A DNA stretch of 64,000 nt from Novosphingobium mangrovisedimenti (lineage in GTDB: Bacteria > Pseudomonadota > Alphaproteobacteria > Sphingomonadales > Sphingomonadaceae): contig NZ_JANZXA010000002.1 of the NCBI RefSeq assembly GCF_025153475.1, positions 248,001 to 312,000 on the forward strand. The letters are read 5' to 3'. The notes under the pieces are model-generated. The model was not told the DNA's origin and searched no databases. It was given only the letters and a program-made list of their open reading frames with translations. The first letter of the stretch is position 1. Each line of letters starts with the position of its first letter. Below are positions 61,692-64,000 of this stretch, one piece after another. Both the position numbers and the translations under genes were made by a program.

Positions 61692-62390
61692 TTGCGCCGC
61701 CTTCGCCCCGCCCTGCTGCTCCTGCCCGCCCTTGCCCTCGCCGCCTGCGACAAGGCCGCCCCGCCCGCCCCCGAACAGACGCAAAGCGCGCTCGATGCCC
61801 CGCCCGAAATCCCGGTCATGGGGCCCGAGCGCCCGATCCTCGCCTTCGGCGATTCGCTGCTGGCGGGCTATGGGCTGAAGGACGGCGAATCCTATCCCGC
61901 ACGGCTGGAACAGGCGCTGCGCGCGCGCGGCGTCAACGCCCGCATCGCCAATGCCGGGGTTTCGGGAGATACCACCGCAGCGGGCCTGCAACGGCTCGAC
62001 TTCACGCTGAAGAGCCAGCCCGCAAAGCCCCAGCTCGCCATCATCAGCCTGGGCGGCAACGACATGCTGCGCGGCCTGCCGCCTGCCGAGACGCGCAAGA
62101 ACCTGGAGGCGATCCTCAAGCGGCTGACCGACGACAATATCCGCGTCGTCCTGCTCGGCATGCTCGCCGCCCCCAACCTGGGCAAGGACTACGCCGAAAA
62201 GTTCAACCCGATCTACCCACAACTGGCGCAGAAATACGGCGCAACGCTGGTGCCCTTCTTCCTGCAGCCGGTGATCGACAAGCCCGACCTGATGCAGGAC
62301 GACCACACGCACCCGACCGCAATCGGCGTGGACGCCATCGTCACGGCCACCCTGGACGATGTCGCGGACGCGCTGCCGAAGGAGAAGTAG
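61692..62390 (+). CDS. TesA-like SGNH esterase, lipoprotein form
   Basis: GDSL/SGNH arylesterase-thioesterase. From TTG 61692 (GGAGA ribosome site six bases upstream) it has 232 residues, with a lipoprotein signal LLLLPALALAAC (lipobox Cys at about residue 21), so it is a membrane-attached lipoprotein rather than soluble like E. coli TesA. Catalytic blocks: FGDSLLAGYGL (nucleophile Ser), SGDTTAAGLQRL, LGGND and DDHTHPT (Asp-His). The divergent ybbA-like gene repeats the well-known tesA-ybbA neighbourhood. Confidence 0.9.
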   Translation: MRRLRPALLLLPALALAACDKAAPPAPEQTQSALDAPPEIPVMGPERPILAFGDSLLAGYGLKDGESYPARLEQALRARGVNARIANAGVSGDTTAAGLQRLDFTLKSQPAKPQLAIISLGGNDMLRGLPPAETRKNLEAILKRLTDDNIRVVLLGMLAAPNLGKDYAEKFNPIYPQLAQKYGATLVPFFLQPVIDKPDLMQDDHTHPTAIGVDAIVTATLDDVADALPKEK

Positions 62391-62520
62391 CTGGCGGGTG
62401 ACAGCTCAAATGTCCCGTCGAAGCACCCGAGAGCCATTAGCAAATTGTAATCGGACAGACTTGAAGTCCTTTCCTACCATCGTTCGAACATCGCGACATT
62501 CTTGAACGAGGGGGGGAAAC

Positions 62521-63576
62521 ATGGACTTCGATGCAAATATTGCCGAACTGCAATCCCGGCTGCGACAGCACCGCGAAATCCTCGAGACGGAAGAAGCTGC
62601 CAAGACAACATTGGTGCTGCCTTTCCTGCGCGCATTGGGATTTGACGTGTTCAATCCGGCTGAGGTGAAGCCGGAATTCACTTGCGACGTCGGAACCAGG
62701 AAGGGCGAGAAAGTCGACTATGCCCTTTGCGTCGGCGGTGAAGTGACTGTCCTCGTCGAATGCAAATCCGCATCCAGCGATCTGTCCATCAAGCATGCAA
62801 GCCAGCTGTTCCGTTATTTCGCAGCGACCAATGCGCGCGTTTCGCTGCTCACCAACGGCGTGACATACAAGTTCTTCACCGATTCCGACAAAGCCAACAT
62901 GATGGATGAGGCTCCATTCTTCACGTTCAACCTCGACGATTACCGCAAGTCCGACATTCGTAATCTGGCGGCGTTCCAAAAGTCGGAATTCGATGTCGAT
63001 CGCATCGTCGCTCAAGCCGGGACGCTGAAACTGCAATCGCAAGTCCTGGCGGAATTGAAGAAGGAGTTCGCAGAGCCGTCCGAGGAATTCGTTCGCGTGA
63101 TCGCTGCGCGCCTGCACGACGGCATGCTGACCAAGCCGGTTCGCGACAAATATCAGGCGGCCATCACACAGGCCATCGGCGCCTTGATCCGTCAGGGGAT
63201 CGACGAGCGTCTCCAGAATGCGATGAAGCGCAATGACGAGCCCGAACCGAGTGACGAGCCAGCCCCGGATGGCAACAGCATCGAGACGACGCAGGTCGAA
63301 ATCGACGGCTTCAACATCATCCGTGCCATCTGCGCAAAGGTCGTTACCCCCGACCGTATCGTGATACGCGACGCCAAGTCCTATTGCGCCGTTCTGCTCG
63401 ACGACAACAATCGCCGCACGATCGCGCGCATGCACTTCAACAGCCCGACCGCCCGTTACCTGGGCGTGTTTACAGGCAAAGACGAAGAACGTCGGCCCGT
63501 GTCCGGCCCCGTCGACATATACCAGCACGCCGACGCCTTGCTTGCACGGATCAACGAGCTCGAAAGTGGCTCGTAA
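62521..63576 (+). CDS. HsdR N-terminal-type nuclease-fold protein (solitary)
   Basis: A 351-residue soluble protein whose N-terminal about 170 residues resemble the type I restriction HsdR N-terminal (PD-(D/E)xK) domain. VDYALCVGGEVTVLVECKS contains the Asp and the E-x-K active-site set, preceded by helical ILETEEAAKTTLVLPFLRALGFDVFNP. The rest (about 175-351) is a helical linker and a small C-terminal domain with FNIIRAICAKVVTPDRIVIRDAKSYCAVLLDDNNRRTIARMHFN. No helicase or methyltransferase genes are adjacent, so it is not a complete restriction system. ATG 62521 after GAGGGGGG. Confidence 0.75.
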   Translation: MDFDANIAELQSRLRQHREILETEEAAKTTLVLPFLRALGFDVFNPAEVKPEFTCDVGTRKGEKVDYALCVGGEVTVLVECKSASSDLSIKHASQLFRYFAATNARVSLLTNGVTYKFFTDSDKANMMDEAPFFTFNLDDYRKSDIRNLAAFQKSEFDVDRIVAQAGTLKLQSQVLAELKKEFAEPSEEFVRVIAARLHDGMLTKPVRDKYQAAITQAIGALIRQGIDERLQNAMKRNDEPEPSDEPAPDGNSIETTQVEIDGFNIIRAICAKVVTPDRIVIRDAKSYCAVLLDDNNRRTIARMHFNSPTARYLGVFTGKDEERRPVSGPVDIYQHADALLARINELESGS

Positions 63577-63715
63577 TTGACCGACCGATTCAGGGCGCGT
63601 CACGCCGGTGTGAAACACATTGATCATCATCAAGGTACTGCCCCGGCTCCGGTGCTTCATTGTCTCGCGATGGCGCGGTTGTTTCGTTCTGCCGGGGCCG
63701 TTGGAGGAGCTATCT

Positions 63716-64000
63716 ATGAAACGTCCCTTGATCCTGGCCTGTCTGGCAGCATCGACCCTGTCGCTCTCGGCCTGCTATCACGACGGGTATAACAGCCGCG
63801 TCGCGGTGAGCTGGTCCACTTATCCCTATTATGGCTGGTACGACGGCTATTATGGCACGATCTATGACGGCTACTGGGTGGACAACCTGTTCTACTACCG
63901 CCTGAGCCCGCAGGACCGCGCGTTCCGGCGTGGCGACCCGCAGCACTTCCGGCGCGGCGATGTGCGCCCGGCTGAACCCCGCTTCCGCCGTTTCGACGGT
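63716..64000 (+). CDS. Tyr/Arg-rich lipoprotein, cut by window end
   Basis: Starts at ATG 63716 after GGAGGAG and continues past the edge; 95 codons visible. Lipoprotein signal peptide LAASTLSLSAC (lipobox Cys at residue 20), then a Tyr/Gly/Asp-rich mature part (YPYYGWYDGYYGTIYDGYW) and an Arg/Phe-rich repeat-like region (RAFRRGDPQHFRRGDVRP). Such proteins are envelope-associated; no function recognised. Confidence 0.7.
   Translation, partial: MKRPLILACLAASTLSLSACYHDGYNSRVAVSWSTYPYYGWYDGYYGTIYDGYWVDNLFYYRLSPQDRAFRRGDPQHFRRGDVRPAEPRFRRFDG

Overview
The window looks like chromosomal DNA of a GC-rich alphaproteobacterium of the order Sphingomonadales, most like Novosphingobium or a close relative. 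The signs are GcrA, a DUF1476 protein, several diguanylate cyclases, a sphingomonad-type TonB-dependent receptor, a CrtZ-type carotenoid hydroxylase, and short palindromic GC-rich repeats between (and once inside) genes. Genus is inferred from protein resemblance only. No plasmid, phage or transposase genes are visible, and I see no CRISPR array and no rRNA. There is one tRNA, Arg-TCT.

Layout. 1-7.5 kb: a cut-off CHASE4-like/GGDEF/EAL protein, an ABC-2 permease, gcrA, a secreted cyclophilin and two more GGDEF proteins. 7.5-9.6 kb: a small secreted protein and a ComEC-like metallo-beta-lactamase protein. 9.7-26.6 kb, minus strand: the classical translation/RNA cluster in ancestral order (rimP-nusA-ylxR-infB ... 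rbfA ... truB-rpsO-pnp), split in two places by unrelated genes (DUF1697, RcnB-like, YceI, DUF1963, tdk, sulfotransferase, site-2 protease) plus short open frames and a hydrolase relic. truB carries an in-frame palindromic repeat.

27-33 kb is the most unusual part. On the minus strand lies a compact cluster: a LuxR-type regulator with a C-terminal membrane anchor, a helical protein, a membrane protein and a short RadC/JAB protein. Next to it are pspF and a divergent phage-shock operon with a sigma-54 promoter: a small membrane protein, pspA, pspC, then four consecutive PspB-like membrane/coiled-coil proteins that share a C-terminal motif.

33-50 kb holds housekeeping genes: NAD synthase, SufE, DUF454, two fatty-acid-hydroxylase-superfamily proteins separated by a 148-bp inverted-repeat element, leuC/leuD with a small membrane protein between them, DUF1476-BolA-monothiol glutaredoxin, NUDIX, MFS, PilZ, a periplasmic tyrosine-phosphatase-like protein, an RraB-like protein, a malonyl-CoA-synthetase-like enzyme and an FAD oxidoreductase. 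50-64 kb holds tRNA-Arg, a queuosine-precursor transporter, recF, typA, a TonB receptor, two tandem DUF805 proteins, the YbbA/YbbP-type ABC transporter divergent from a TesA-like lipoprotein esterase, a solitary HsdR-N-type nuclease-fold protein, and a lipoprotein cut by the window end.

Functional links: c-di-GMP signalling (three GGDEF proteins plus PilZ), envelope stress (Psp), translation and RNA turnover, Fe-S/redox handling (SufE, BolA, glutaredoxin), leucine synthesis and carotenoid modification.
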